27,421 nucleotides of DNA from an archaeon (GCA_020056025.1 JAGVIO010000146.1:1-27421); one strand, 5' to 3'; shown: positions 7,917 through 13,919, numbered from the stretch's first letter. Numbers and translations: made by a program. The notes: generated by a model from the sequence alone, not told the origin.

Positions 7917-8371
7917 GCAGAGAGCCAGGCGAAATAAAGATATTGAACAAGAAAGAGATTAAGTTAATTCTTGAGATTGCCAGAAAACAATGGGGCTGCG
8001 AGCTAGGCCTTGATTATGCCTGGCTTGAGAAAGATGACGGCTCTATATTTCTGATGAACAAAGAATTCGTGCAGCTTGACCTGCAGAAATTGAGGGTAAA
8101 TTCTTACGGGCTTTATTTCGGAGAGATAAAGAACGGAAGCTTAAGATTGTCAATAGAAGGCAGCCAGATTGCTGGAAAACTTGCTACAAAAAATGTCCTG
8201 GAGCTTTCTGACGAAGAGATTGACAAGTGGCTGCACGGAGAAGAGCTTAAAACAGACTACCCTTCTGATGAGTTTGTGATAATCAAGAATGGCAATGATT
8301 TCTTCGGAACAGGAAAAGTGAAAGACGGGAAGATTGTGAATTTCATTCCAAAAGGAAGAAGGCTGAAATAA
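7913..8371 (+). CDS. PUA-like RNA-binding protein (RsmF-type C-terminal domain, stand-alone)
   Basis: This 152-residue protein resembles the PUA-like RNA-binding domain found at the C terminus of RsmF/NOL1-type m5C methyltransferases. Signs are GLYFGEIKNGSLRLSIEGSQ in the middle, KWLHGEELKTD, and a final FFGTGKVKDGKIVNFIPKGR typical of the domain's last strands. No methyltransferase domain is attached. Its ATG overlaps the aIF5B stop, implying co-translation with an initiation factor. A role in ribosome assembly or rRNA modification is inferred. A separate NSUN methyltransferase without such a domain lies at 16767. Family assignment is from memory of motif patterns and is moderately sure. Confidence 0.65.
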   Translation: MSREPGEIKILNKKEIKLILEIARKQWGCELGLDYAWLEKDDGSIFLMNKEFVQLDLQKLRVNSYGLYFGEIKNGSLRLSIEGSQIAGKLATKNVLELSDEEIDKWLHGEELKTDYPSDEFVIIKNGNDFFGTGKVKDGKIVNFIPKGRRLK

Positions 8372-8431
8372 GAGACAAAGGATAGAATTTAATTGAAAAG
8401 ATTAAAAAAAGAAAATAATAAAATAAAAATC
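8372..8431 (-). terminator. probable T-rich terminator of the small helical protein gene
   Basis: Downstream of the minus-strand stop at 8432 the transcript would read through several T runs (TTTTTATTTTATTATTTTC, then TTTTTTT). Such T-rich tracts are the usual archaeal termination signal. The stretch lies between two convergent genes. Confidence 0.45.
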
Positions 8432-8680
8432 CTAAAGCAGCTCTTCTATCTTCTTGCTGTCTTTCTTCTCTTTCTGCGCTGCAACTGCTTCTTTTGCTGC
8501 TTTTTCCAGGTCAACGCCAAGCTCTTTCAATGCTTTTATGTGCATCTGCATCAATTGCTCGACAATTGCAAGTATTTTCTGCATCTCTTCCCTTTCTTTT
8601 GCCAATGTTGCCAAAGCGCCTTTGTGAAAGCCAACCTGCTCTTCATTAGATGCTTTTGGAGATTCTTCTTTCTTTACCAT
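8432..8680 (-). CDS. small charged helical protein, unknown
   Basis: This 82-residue protein is not recognised. It is Lys/Glu-rich with no Cys and no hydrophobic segment, and probably forms two long helices: the first around FHKGALATLAKEREEMQKIL, the second covering the AAKEAVAAQKEKKD region. It may oligomerise as a coiled coil. The start is supported by AAGGTGAA 5-6 nt before the ATG. A TATA-like GGTATATAGT lies at 8711-8720, so the mRNA has a short leader with SD, unlike the leaderless housekeeping genes nearby. It stands alone between a PUA-like protein gene and the divergent nucleotide cyclase. Confidence 0.7.
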   Translation of the reverse strand: MVKKEESPKASNEEQVGFHKGALATLAKEREEMQKILAIVEQLMQMHIKALKELGVDLEKAAKEAVAAQKEKKDSKKIEELL

Positions 8681-8710
8681 AAAAATTCACCTTTGAATAT
8701 TATTGAATAT

Positions 8711-8720
8711 ACTATATACC
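8711..8720 (-). promoter_or_regulatory. TATA-like box for the small helical protein gene
   Basis: The minus strand reads GGTATATAGT, centred 35 bp before ATG 8680. The box is weaker than the TTTATAAAT type. Confidence 0.4.
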
Positions 8721-8745
8721 CTTGTTTGCGTATAGAATAAGAAAG

Positions 8746-8754
8746 TTTATAAAA
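8746..8754 (+). promoter_or_regulatory. TATA box for the nucleotide cyclase gene
   Basis: TTTATAAAA is centred 28 bp before ATG 8778, consistent with a leaderless or nearly leaderless mRNA. Confidence 0.55.
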
Positions 8755-8777
8755 CTATTTGTTTTAATCCATTCAAA

Positions 8778-9455
8778 ATGCAGACAAAAACACTTACTAT
8801 AATGTTTGTTGATTTAGCAGGTTATACGCAAAAGACATCAACCTCAACAAGGCAGAATTTTGTGAATATGTTTACTTCCTACAAATCTATAGTGCAGAGC
8901 GTGTTTCCTGCTTACCAGGGAAATATTGTAAAAGAGATTGGGGATGCTTATCTTGCTGTTTTTGAAAGCCCTACAAATGCTGTGCTTTGCGGCGTAGATA
9001 TACAGAAAAGGCTTGCAGAGCGCAATAAAGATATACCGCTAAGGGACAGAATACATGTAAAGGCTGCAATAACAATGGGAGAGGTGCATGTGACTGAAAA
9101 TGATGTGTATGGAAATCCTGTGAACCTTGCTTCAAGGATTGAAAAAATAACTCCTGCCGGAAAAGTATATTTCACTGAATCTGTATGTACATCAATGAAC
9201 AAGAATGAGGTGCCTATAAACTTTGTAGGAAACTTTGCATTCAAAGGAATATTGCACAAAGTAAAAATCTATACTGTGCTCGGAAAATATGAAAAGATCA
9301 TGAGCAGTGTAAAAAGGCATAAGAAAAAAGTGGTTAATTTTGTGAAAAAGCTTATTGCATTAATAGGGATACTGGCGCTTGTCCTTATACTGGCAGGGAT
9401 TGTATTTATCCTGGTATATTACCCTGATCTCATTTCACTAAAATTCATCTATTAA
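8778..9455 (+). CDS. class III adenylate/guanylate cyclase with C-terminal membrane anchor
   Basis: The protein (225 residues) is one class III nucleotide cyclase domain (about 5-168) followed by a basic linker and one membrane helix (about 192-214). Catalytic positions look intact: metal-binding D12 (FVDLAGYT) and D56 (KEIGDAYLAVF), K52 in the purine-specificity position, D109 in NDVYGNPVN, and transition-state N116 and R120 (VNLASR). The K/D pair fits ATP and cAMP rather than GTP. Homodimerisation is required in this family, since one chain supplies half of each site. No sensor domain is attached, and the catalytic part would face the cytoplasm. Its stop overlaps the convergent DRG stop. 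The cAMP receptor is not in the window. Class III cyclases are uncommon in archaea. Confidence 0.88.
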   Translation: MQTKTLTIMFVDLAGYTQKTSTSTRQNFVNMFTSYKSIVQSVFPAYQGNIVKEIGDAYLAVFESPTNAVLCGVDIQKRLAERNKDIPLRDRIHVKAAITMGEVHVTENDVYGNPVNLASRIEKITPAGKVYFTESVCTSMNKNEVPINFVGNFAFKGILHKVKIYTVLGKYEKIMSSVKRHKKKVVNFVKKLIALIGILALVLILAGIVFILVYYPDLISLKFIY

Positions 9456-10621
9456 TGTACATGCAGCTCCAATACATCCTGGTCTTCCAGCTTATGATCA
9501 AGCTTTCTGAAAACCTGGCCTGCAAATTTTGCTGATTTGCCCCATATCCTTGCAAACTTGAATTTCCTTATGAAATCCTGGTGTATTTTTGCGCAGACAT
9601 CTCCTATTGTCGAGCTCTTGAACATTATCATCGGCTCTTTCATGTCAGGCTGCTTGTTCACTTCCTTCAGATAAACCCTAATAAAGCCGAGCCTGTTGCA
9701 TATCGCTTCTTTCAATTCTTCGATTCCAATGCCCTGCTCTGCTGATACACAGACATCTGGCTTTATTTCCCTTTTTAATTCTTCAAGCTGCTCTGGGCTT
9801 AAAACGTCAATCTTTGTGATGACTGTTATTGCTTTTGTGTATCTGCAGTTTCCCTCAATCAAATCTATCAGCTGGTCTGCGTCAATGTCTGTCCTTATGA
9901 GGATGTCTGCATTGGCAATCTTCATCTCCCTGCAGATATCTTTAATTGTGCCTGTGTCTGTCTTTGTCAGAGGAACTGTTGAACCTATATTTATCCCGCC
10001 CCTGTCTTTTTTCATTATCTTTACATCTGGCTTTTTTTGGTTTATCCTTACGCCTGTTTCATTGATCTCCTGGAGTATTGCCGGGTAATGAGAAGGGTAT
10101 AATGCATCAACAAGTATGATTATCAAATCTGCATTCCTCACCATCTGGAGAACTTCTTTTCCTCTACCTCTTCCTGATGCTGCGCCATGCACTATTCCCG
10201 GAACATCCAATATCTGTATCTTGGCATTCTTGTGGTAAAGCATGCCTGGAACTGCGCTCAAAGTAGTGAATGCATATGCTGCCACATCTGATTTTGCGTT
10301 TGTAAGCTTGTTGAGCAAAGTTGATTTTCCGACAGAAGGGAAGCCGAGAAGTATTGCTGTTGCATCGCCTGTTTTTCTTACAGAGAAACGCTCGTCGCCT
10401 TTTGCCTTTCCGACCCCTGCGCGCTGCATTGCCCTGTCTTTGAGCATCGCAAGCTTTGCTTTCATAAGGCCGATTGCATGCTGGGTTTTCTTGTTGTATT
10501 TTGTATTGCTTATTTCGTTTTCAAGCTCTTTGACTTTTTCATGCAATGTCAGCTCTTTGCGCTCGATTATCTGAACAGGTGCTTTCTTCTTTCCAATCTT
10601 TGCTGCTTCCTTGCCTACCAT
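9452..10621 (-). CDS. DRG/OBG-type GTPase with TGS domain
   Basis: This is an archaeal DRG (developmentally regulated GTP-binding) protein of 389 residues, a ribosome-associated TRAFAC GTPase. It has an N-terminal helical region (about 25-65), then P-loop GFPSVGKS (93-100), FTTL for the switch I Thr, G3 DVPG (139-142), an inserted segment, G4 TKID and a G5-like SAEQ. The C-terminal TGS domain starts around FIRVYLKEV and ends at LELHVH. The family is linked to translation and stalled ribosomes in eukaryotes; an archaeal role is inferred. ATG 10621 is 27.5 bp from a palindromic TATA box shared with the divergent mscS-like gene. Its stop overlaps the cyclase stop. Confidence 0.93.
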   Translation of the reverse strand: MVGKEAAKIGKKKAPVQIIERKELTLHEKVKELENEISNTKYNKKTQHAIGLMKAKLAMLKDRAMQRAGVGKAKGDERFSVRKTGDATAILLGFPSVGKSTLLNKLTNAKSDVAAYAFTTLSAVPGMLYHKNAKIQILDVPGIVHGAASGRGRGKEVLQMVRNADLIIILVDALYPSHYPAILQEINETGVRINQKKPDVKIMKKDRGGINIGSTVPLTKTDTGTIKDICREMKIANADILIRTDIDADQLIDLIEGNCRYTKAITVITKIDVLSPEQLEELKREIKPDVCVSAEQGIGIEELKEAICNRLGFIRVYLKEVNKQPDMKEPMIMFKSSTIGDVCAKIHQDFIRKFKFARIWGKSAKFAGQVFRKLDHKLEDQDVLELHVH

Positions 10622-10643
10622 ATCTGTGGATGTGAAAACAAAT

Positions 10644-10653
10644 GTTTATAAAT
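10644..10653. promoter_or_regulatory. TATA box shared by the DRG and MscS-like genes
   Basis: GTTTATAAAT, with palindromic core TTTATAAA, is centred 27.5 bp before the DRG ATG (10621) and 26.5 bp before the MscS ATG (10675). One box probably serves both directions. Confidence 0.65.
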
Positions 10654-10674
10654 CTATATCCTTTTTGCAGGGTT

Positions 10675-11238
10675 ATGGGTTTGAATGATTTTTTTACAAC
10701 AATCGTAAGCCAGAGTGATGACTTTATTGTCGAATGGCTGACTAAAATAGCATTGGCTGTAATAATAATCTTCACAGGGTTTATCATAGGAAGGATAGTC
10801 GGAAAGCTTGTCTACAAATTCCTTAAGGAGATTGAGCTGAACAATGCGCTGAAGAAAGCAGGCATTCCGCTGCAGATTGACAAGGCTGCAAGCAAAATTG
10901 CAAAAGTCATGATCTATCTTATTTTTATAATATGGGCATTGAATGAGCTCGGAATAACTACGACTGTACTGAACATATTATTGATTGCGGCATTGGTGAT
11001 TTTAATTATCTCGTTTTTGCTGGCTGCAAAGGACTTTATACCCAATCTTATCTCTGGCGTTTCGCTTTTCAACAGAGCTACAATAAAGAAAGGAGATTGG
11101 GTAAAGATCGAGCAACTGGAAGGGGAGGTCATTAAAACAGGGCTGCTTGAAACCCAGCTTAAAACCAAGAAAGGGGATGTTGTGCATTTCCCTAACTCGA
11201 GCCTGGCAAAAAAAGAGATTATAGTTATTAAATCCTAA
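10675..11238 (+). CDS. MscS-family mechanosensitive channel, minimal form
   Basis: The protein is a small-conductance mechanosensitive channel relative. It has three membrane helices (about 23-45, 75-93 and 97-116), with the third running into the amphipathic pore segment AAKDFIPNLISGVSLF. The MscS beta domain follows (KKGDWVKIEQLEGEV to the PNSSL motif). It stops at 187 residues, directly after the beta domain, so the C-terminal alpha/beta cage of E. coli MscS (286 residues) is missing. An in-frame ATG at 10642 was rejected because it precedes the TATA core; ATG 10675 lies 26.5 bp from the TATA centre. Its stop overlaps that of the convergent UPF0147 gene. Confidence 0.85.
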   Translation: MGLNDFFTTIVSQSDDFIVEWLTKIALAVIIIFTGFIIGRIVGKLVYKFLKEIELNNALKKAGIPLQIDKAASKIAKVMIYLIFIIWALNELGITTTVLNILLIAALVILIISFLLAAKDFIPNLISGVSLFNRATIKKGDWVKIEQLEGEVIKTGLLETQLKTKKGDVVHFPNSSLAKKEIIVIKS

Positions 11239-11483
11239 GAGATCTTTTCCAACAAGCTGGCAACATTCCAGATCTGCGTCCTTGAATATGGCTCCAGGTT
11301 AGGGTCATCGGCTATCTCATCAAGCTCCTGGAGCGCCTTATTAACCTTTACCTTAAGCGCATCATTGCTTTTCAGGGATCCTATTGCAGACTTGATGACT
11401 TCTTTGACATTCCTAGGGATATCGTTATCAGCCTCCATGATTTCCAATGCCTGCACAACTTCATGGATTTTGTCTTGGCTCAT
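11235..11483 (-). CDS. UPF0147 family protein
   Basis: This 82-residue all-helical protein matches the archaeal UPF0147 family, recognisable by the conserved DNDIPRNVKEVIKSA centre, and by DDPNLEPYSRTQIWNVASLL near the C terminus. Its function is not established. It is the last gene of the tRNA-Pro/eL43/rpoP/pcc1/prefoldin operon; its ATG overlaps the prefoldin beta stop (ATGA). The same company with prefoldin beta is seen in other archaea, so a link to translation or protein folding is inferred from neighbourhood only. Confidence 0.85.
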   Translation of the reverse strand: MSQDKIHEVVQALEIMEADNDIPRNVKEVIKSAIGSLKSNDALKVKVNKALQELDEIADDPNLEPYSRTQIWNVASLLEKIS

Positions 11484-11803
11484 TTTTTTAATTTTTTCAA
11501 GACATCCTGCTGGACAGAATTTGCTTTCTCACGCATTGCCTTTTCCTGCTTTTCTATTGAATTGAGCCTGAGCTCAATCCTTTCTTTTTTATCCTTGATG
11601 TCTTTTACGAGCTGCTCCTTGTCAGCGCTTATCATTATGTTTCCAACTATCTTGTATGATTTTTCTGCTGTCTCGAGCTCTTTCAAAGCAGATTCTGCCT
11701 CTACCAGCTGGATCTGGAGCTGCTGCTTCTGCAGAATGAAACTCTGCATTCCCTGCTCAAGCATCTGCAGCTGATTGATTTTTTCTTCTGTTTCTTTTTC
11801 CAT
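11480..11803 (-). CDS. pfdB: prefoldin subunit beta
   Basis: Prefoldin is a hexamer of two alpha and four beta subunits that hands unfolded proteins to the thermosome. This 107-residue beta subunit has the expected plan: an N-terminal coiled-coil helix (EEKINQLQMLEQGMQSFILQ), a beta-hairpin middle (KSYKIVGNIMI), and a second coiled-coil helix containing RIELRLNSIEKQEKAMREK. The start is set at ATG 11803, one base after the pcc1 stop, since an upstream in-frame extension would run inside pcc1. It overlaps the next gene by ATGA. Confidence 0.92.
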   Translation of the reverse strand: MEKETEEKINQLQMLEQGMQSFILQKQQLQIQLVEAESALKELETAEKSYKIVGNIMISADKEQLVKDIKDKKERIELRLNSIEKQEKAMREKANSVQQDVLKKLKK

Positions 11804-11804
11804 T

Positions 11805-12029
11805 TTAGATTTTTGCAATATTTTCATAAACTGCAAGCAGTTTTGCAATTGAGTTCAAAGTTGCCCTCAAAGCAACCGAGTCTGCTGCTAAAACTTCGAA
11901 TGCAATATGGTCTTTGTGCTTTTTTACCGCAAACTCAGACCTGCCTTCTTTTTTGCCAAGCTCGGGCTCAAAGCATCTTGCCAGTTTTTCTGCGTCGCCG
12001 TAAACTTTTATCTCTGCTGTATAATTCAT
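11805..12029 (-). CDS. pcc1: KEOPS complex subunit Pcc1
   Basis: Pcc1 is the dimerising subunit of KEOPS, the complex that makes threonylcarbamoyladenosine at position 37 of ANN-decoding tRNAs. The 74-residue protein shows the Pcc1 pattern: strand AEIKVYGDAEKLARCFEPEL, a short charged turn, IAFEVLAADSVALRATLNS, and a final helix (IAKLLAVYENI). The length is usual. Its ATG overlaps the rpoP stop (ATGA) and its stop is followed one base later by the prefoldin start. Placement after eL43 and rpoP is common in archaea and supports the call. Confidence 0.9.
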   Translation of the reverse strand: MNYTAEIKVYGDAEKLARCFEPELGKKEGRSEFAVKKHKDHIAFEVLAADSVALRATLNSIAKLLAVYENIAKI

Positions 12030-12163
12030 CTTGCCTTTACTTTTGTGCTTACGCTTCTCGGCTTAAATATCAGTTTGCTTCCGCAGTAAGGGCATCTTAC
12101 CTTTTTCCTGAGATAGTCCATTGACACTTTTTTGTTGCAGTCAAAACATTTGTAGCTTACCAT
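12026..12163 (-). CDS. rpoP: RNA polymerase subunit P (Rpo12)
   Basis: This 45-residue gene encodes the small zinc-binding subunit of archaeal RNA polymerase, homologous to eukaryotic Rpb12. It has CFDC near the N terminus (C6, C9) and CPYCG (C25, C28), which together bind one zinc, followed by a basic tail. A strong SD (AAGGTGAA) lies 5-6 nt before the ATG, directly after the eL43 stop. Its TGA overlaps the pcc1 start. It is too short for many ORF filters but its coding case is clear. Confidence 0.93.
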   Translation of the reverse strand: MVSYKCFDCNKKVSMDYLRKKVRCPYCGSKLIFKPRSVSTKVKAR

Positions 12164-12173
12164 GAATTTCACC

Positions 12174-12491
12174 TTATTCGTCGTTTTCCGGCTCTTCTTT
12201 TTCCTCTGACTCGGCCTTTAACCTGTCTTTTTTTTCGTCTGTTGTTTCCTGCTCTGCTTCTTCTGCTGTTACCACTTTCCTGACTGAATATGCCTTGCCT
12301 GTGAACTTTGCATCGCATCTTCCGCAGTGCCAAATCCCTACTGCAATTCTCCTGACTTTGTCTGAATGGCAATAAGGGCAGATTTGCCTGCCTTTCTGCT
12401 CTTTCTCTATTTTTGACAGGATATGCTTAAGCCTTGCTCCATACCTTGCTCCAAACCTTTTTGTAGAACCTAATTTTTTTATTTCCACCAT
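12174..12491 (-). CDS. rpl37Ae: 50S ribosomal protein eL43 (L37Ae)
   Basis: The protein is a zinc-binding large-subunit component. The start GSTKRFGARYGARLKHILS is diagnostic. The zinc site is C38/C41 (CPYC) and C56/C59 (CGRC), followed by the KFTGKAY motif. The 105 residues include an acidic Glu-rich tail (about 75-105), a compact-archaeon extension not needed for the fold. ATG 12491 was chosen because AGGT sits about 8 nt ahead; an in-frame ATG at 12497 is too close to the SD. The gene lies only 26 nt downstream of tRNA-Pro and has no visible promoter of its own, so it is probably co-transcribed with the tRNA. Confidence 0.93.
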   Translation of the reverse strand: MVEIKKLGSTKRFGARYGARLKHILSKIEKEQKGRQICPYCHSDKVRRIAVGIWHCGRCDAKFTGKAYSVRKVVTAEEAEQETTDEKKDRLKAESEEKEEPENDE

Positions 12492-12517
12492 TTTCATTAC
12501 CTTCTTACAATCATAAA

Positions 12518-12624
12518 TGGGGCTACCCAGACTTTCAGTCATAAAGGTCAGCCCCTTATGATTTTGAACTGGGGTCTTCTGGTCCCAAACCAGAAAGGAT
12601 GAAGCCAAGCTACCCCATAGCCCC
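12518..12624 (-). tRNA. tRNA-Pro (anticodon TGG) with intron in the T loop
   Basis: The cloverleaf has acceptor GGGGCTA/TAGCCCC, D arm GGGT/ATCC, and anticodon stem TCTGG/CCAGA around loop TTTGGGA, giving anticodon TGG. The variable loop is AGAC. The T stem CCCAG/CTGGG is interrupted: 38 nt separate its two halves where 7 are expected. Removing 31 nt (12532-12562) restores the standard loop TTCAAAT, placing the intron between positions 59 and 60. The discriminator is A at 12518; CCA is not encoded. D-arm and anticodon layout follow archaeal tRNA-Pro. Confidence 0.92.
12532..12562 (-). other. tRNA-Pro T-loop intron with bulge-helix-bulge signal
   Basis: The exon-intron junctions fold as a near-canonical bulge-helix-bulge. 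The T stem CCCAG/CTGGG is the outer helix; 4-bp helix TTCA/TGAA forms the centre; the bulges are AAA on the 5' side and AGT on the 3' side. A 9-bp intron hairpin, TCATAAGGG/CCTTTATGA with loop GCTGA, closes the inner end. Cutting after the second bulge base on each side gives exactly the mature T loop. The one irregularity is a single unpaired C opposite the 5' bulge. Confidence 0.85.
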
Positions 12625-12650
12625 AAACAGCAGATAGAAAACAGTAGTCT

Positions 12651-12660
12651 ATTTATAAAA
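12651..12660 (-). promoter_or_regulatory. TATA box for tRNA-Pro and the eL43 operon
   Basis: The minus strand reads TTTTATAAAT, centred about 31 bp before the tRNA 5' end at 12624. No other box is visible before eL43, so this promoter probably drives the tRNA and the five protein genes after it. Confidence 0.55.
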
Positions 12661-12707
12661 CTTACTGTTGAAAATTGAAGAAATAAAGAACAAAAATATA
12701 AATAAAA
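12661..12707 (-). terminator. probable T-rich terminator of the coiled-coil operon
   Basis: After the minus-strand stop at 12708 the transcript reads TTTTATTTATATTTTTGTTC and then further short T runs. This separates the coiled-coil operon from the tRNA-Pro promoter. Confidence 0.45.
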
Positions 12708-13178
12708 TCAGGCGAGTTTTGTAAGCCTGCCCTCGATTTCGCCGAGCTCTGCTTCAAGCTTTTCAAGCTCTGACAATGCTGGCCTGGGCTGCTCTGCAGG
12801 AGCTGCTTCTTTCTCTTTCTTTGCTTTCTTGGCTTTTTTAACTAATTTCGAAGCCTCTTCCTTTTCTGCTTTTCTTATCTGCTTTTCTTTTAAATTCTCG
12901 AGCGCCTTCAGCTCTTCCTCGTGCTTGTGCAATTTTGCCCTCAGCTCTGTCTTAGGCATTGATGCTTTAAGTTTTCTGACTAAGCTATGGAGCTCCCTGA
13001 CTGTTTCCCGGAGCTTGGCTATCCCTTCTGCTTTTTCCTGCCTGACTTTCTTGAATTTCTCATATCTCTGCAGATATTGAACCATCTCCTTTGAAGATTC
13101 AAGAATAGACCTTCTAATCTCTATGGGATCTGTAACACCTACATAGAAAATGTCCTGTTTTTCTTTTTTCTCAGGCAT
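12708..13178 (-). CDS. coiled-coil protein, third gene of an unknown operon
   Basis: I do not recognise this 156-residue protein. It opens with a short strand-like segment (IFYVGVTDPIEIRRSILESS), then is almost all charged helix with heptad-like spacing (about 25-110), a Lys/Ala-rich stretch, a Pro-containing linker (AAPAEQPRPA) and a last short coiled coil (SELEKLEAELGEIEGRLTKL). It has no signal peptide or membrane segment. The start is fixed by AGGTGAT just before the ATG. It follows the 77-residue gene by 9 nt. The strand-then-helix beginning recalls the F-V-x-[VI] opening of the two upstream paralogues, suggesting the three may assemble together. That is inference. Confidence 0.75.
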   Translation of the reverse strand: MPEKKEKQDIFYVGVTDPIEIRRSILESSKEMVQYLQRYEKFKKVRQEKAEGIAKLRETVRELHSLVRKLKASMPKTELRAKLHKHEEELKALENLKEKQIRKAEKEEASKLVKKAKKAKKEKEAAPAEQPRPALSELEKLEAELGEIEGRLTKLA

Positions 13179-13187
13179 TTATATCAC

Positions 13188-13421
13188 CTATAAAGCTGCT
13201 GGCTCAAACAAGACTTTGTCGACAAAAACTATCTTTCGCTCAACTTCTTCAAGGCCTGTATGCCAAAGCTCAAGCTCTGCATCTTCCTCGTTCTTAAGCT
13301 CGTTTATTTTGCCTAGTGTCTCTTTTGCTTCCTCTAACTTGTTTTTGATCATGTTCATTATATCAAGAACATCTTTGTATTCGTCAATTCTTACGAAAAC
13401 AGGCATTGATTCTTCTGGCAT
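13188..13421 (-). CDS. small coiled-coil protein, paralogue of the upstream gene product
   Basis: This 77-residue unknown protein consists almost only of one domain (about 7-74) that aligns without gaps to residues 73-140 of the product of the preceding gene. By hand I count about 20 identities in 68 positions, including the PVFV opening, two Asp, ELK/EFK, a central Trp and the closing D-x-[VA]-L-F. Predicted structure is a short strand plus two antiparallel helices. ATG 13421 was chosen because AGGTGAT sits immediately upstream; a GTG nine bases earlier lies inside that SD. There is no membrane segment or Cys. Confidence 0.75.
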   Translation of the reverse strand: MPEESMPVFVRIDEYKDVLDIMNMIKNKLEEAKETLGKINELKNEEDAELELWHTGLEEVERKIVFVDKVLFEPAAL

Positions 13422-13440
13422 ATATATCACCTTTTAATTT

Positions 13441-13863
13441 TTATTTTCCGAATAAAGCTCTGTCAGCATAAATCAGCTTTTTCTGGATATCCTTGACAAG
13501 ATTTTCCCATTTGCTGAATTCCTTTTCTTCGTCGCTCTTAAACTCGCTGATTCTTACAAGGATATCTTCGCTTTCTTTCAAGGTACTGTGCGCCAATCCA
13601 ATCTCGTCTATCATGTCCACATACATGTTGAGGGAGACAAAGACCGGCTTCTTTGGCTCGAGCTGCTCTCTTTCATGCAATTCCTTGCGCTCTTCTTTCA
13701 CTGCTGCTTCTTCGAAGTCCTCTATCTTTGGCTTCTTTGAAACACCCGATAATGACGGAAATTCAGGCAGCTCTTCTGTGCTAGGCGGCGCAACTGGAAT
13801 TTCTAATTCTCTCTTCCACTTTTCCTCTTTTCCCTTCCGCTTTAAGAAATTTAAAAATGCCAT
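13441..13863 (-). CDS. coiled-coil protein with basic N terminus, first gene of an unknown operon
   Basis: This 140-residue protein is not recognised. It begins with an amphipathic, basic segment (MAFLNFLKRKGKEEKWKREL) that could bind a membrane surface or a partner. A Pro/Glu-rich, probably disordered linker follows (about 22-72, with EIPVAPPSTEELPEFPSL), then the helical domain (73-140) shared with the 77-residue downstream product. ATG 13863 has GAGGGG 7 nt upstream. A TATA box (TTTATATA, minus strand, 13911-13919) gives a leader of about 25 nt. Short linear motif plus shared helical domain suggests a scaffold or adaptor; this is inference. Confidence 0.75.
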   Translation of the reverse strand: MAFLNFLKRKGKEEKWKRELEIPVAPPSTEELPEFPSLSGVSKKPKIEDFEEAAVKEERKELHEREQLEPKKPVFVSLNMYVDMIDEIGLAHSTLKESEDILVRISEFKSDEEKEFSKWENLVKDIQKKLIYADRALFGK

Positions 13864-13910
13864 AATAATACCCCTCTTTTTGATGATTATCAATTGAGAC
13901 GGATACTAGC

Positions 13911-13919
13911 TATATAAAC
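13911..13919 (-). promoter_or_regulatory. TATA box for the coiled-coil operon
   Basis: The minus strand reads AAATGTTTATATAGCTAG. The predicted start near 13889 leaves a leader of about 25 nt that carries the SD. Confidence 0.55.

Noticed and set aside
10642..10674. Upstream in-frame ATG for the MscS-like gene
   Set aside because: It lies next to and before the TATA core, so it could not be in the transcript; ATG 10675 has the right spacing.
12492..12626. N-terminal extension of eL43 reading through tRNA-Pro
   Set aside because: The extension is encoded by tRNA sequence; the eL43 family start and an SD both point to ATG 12491.
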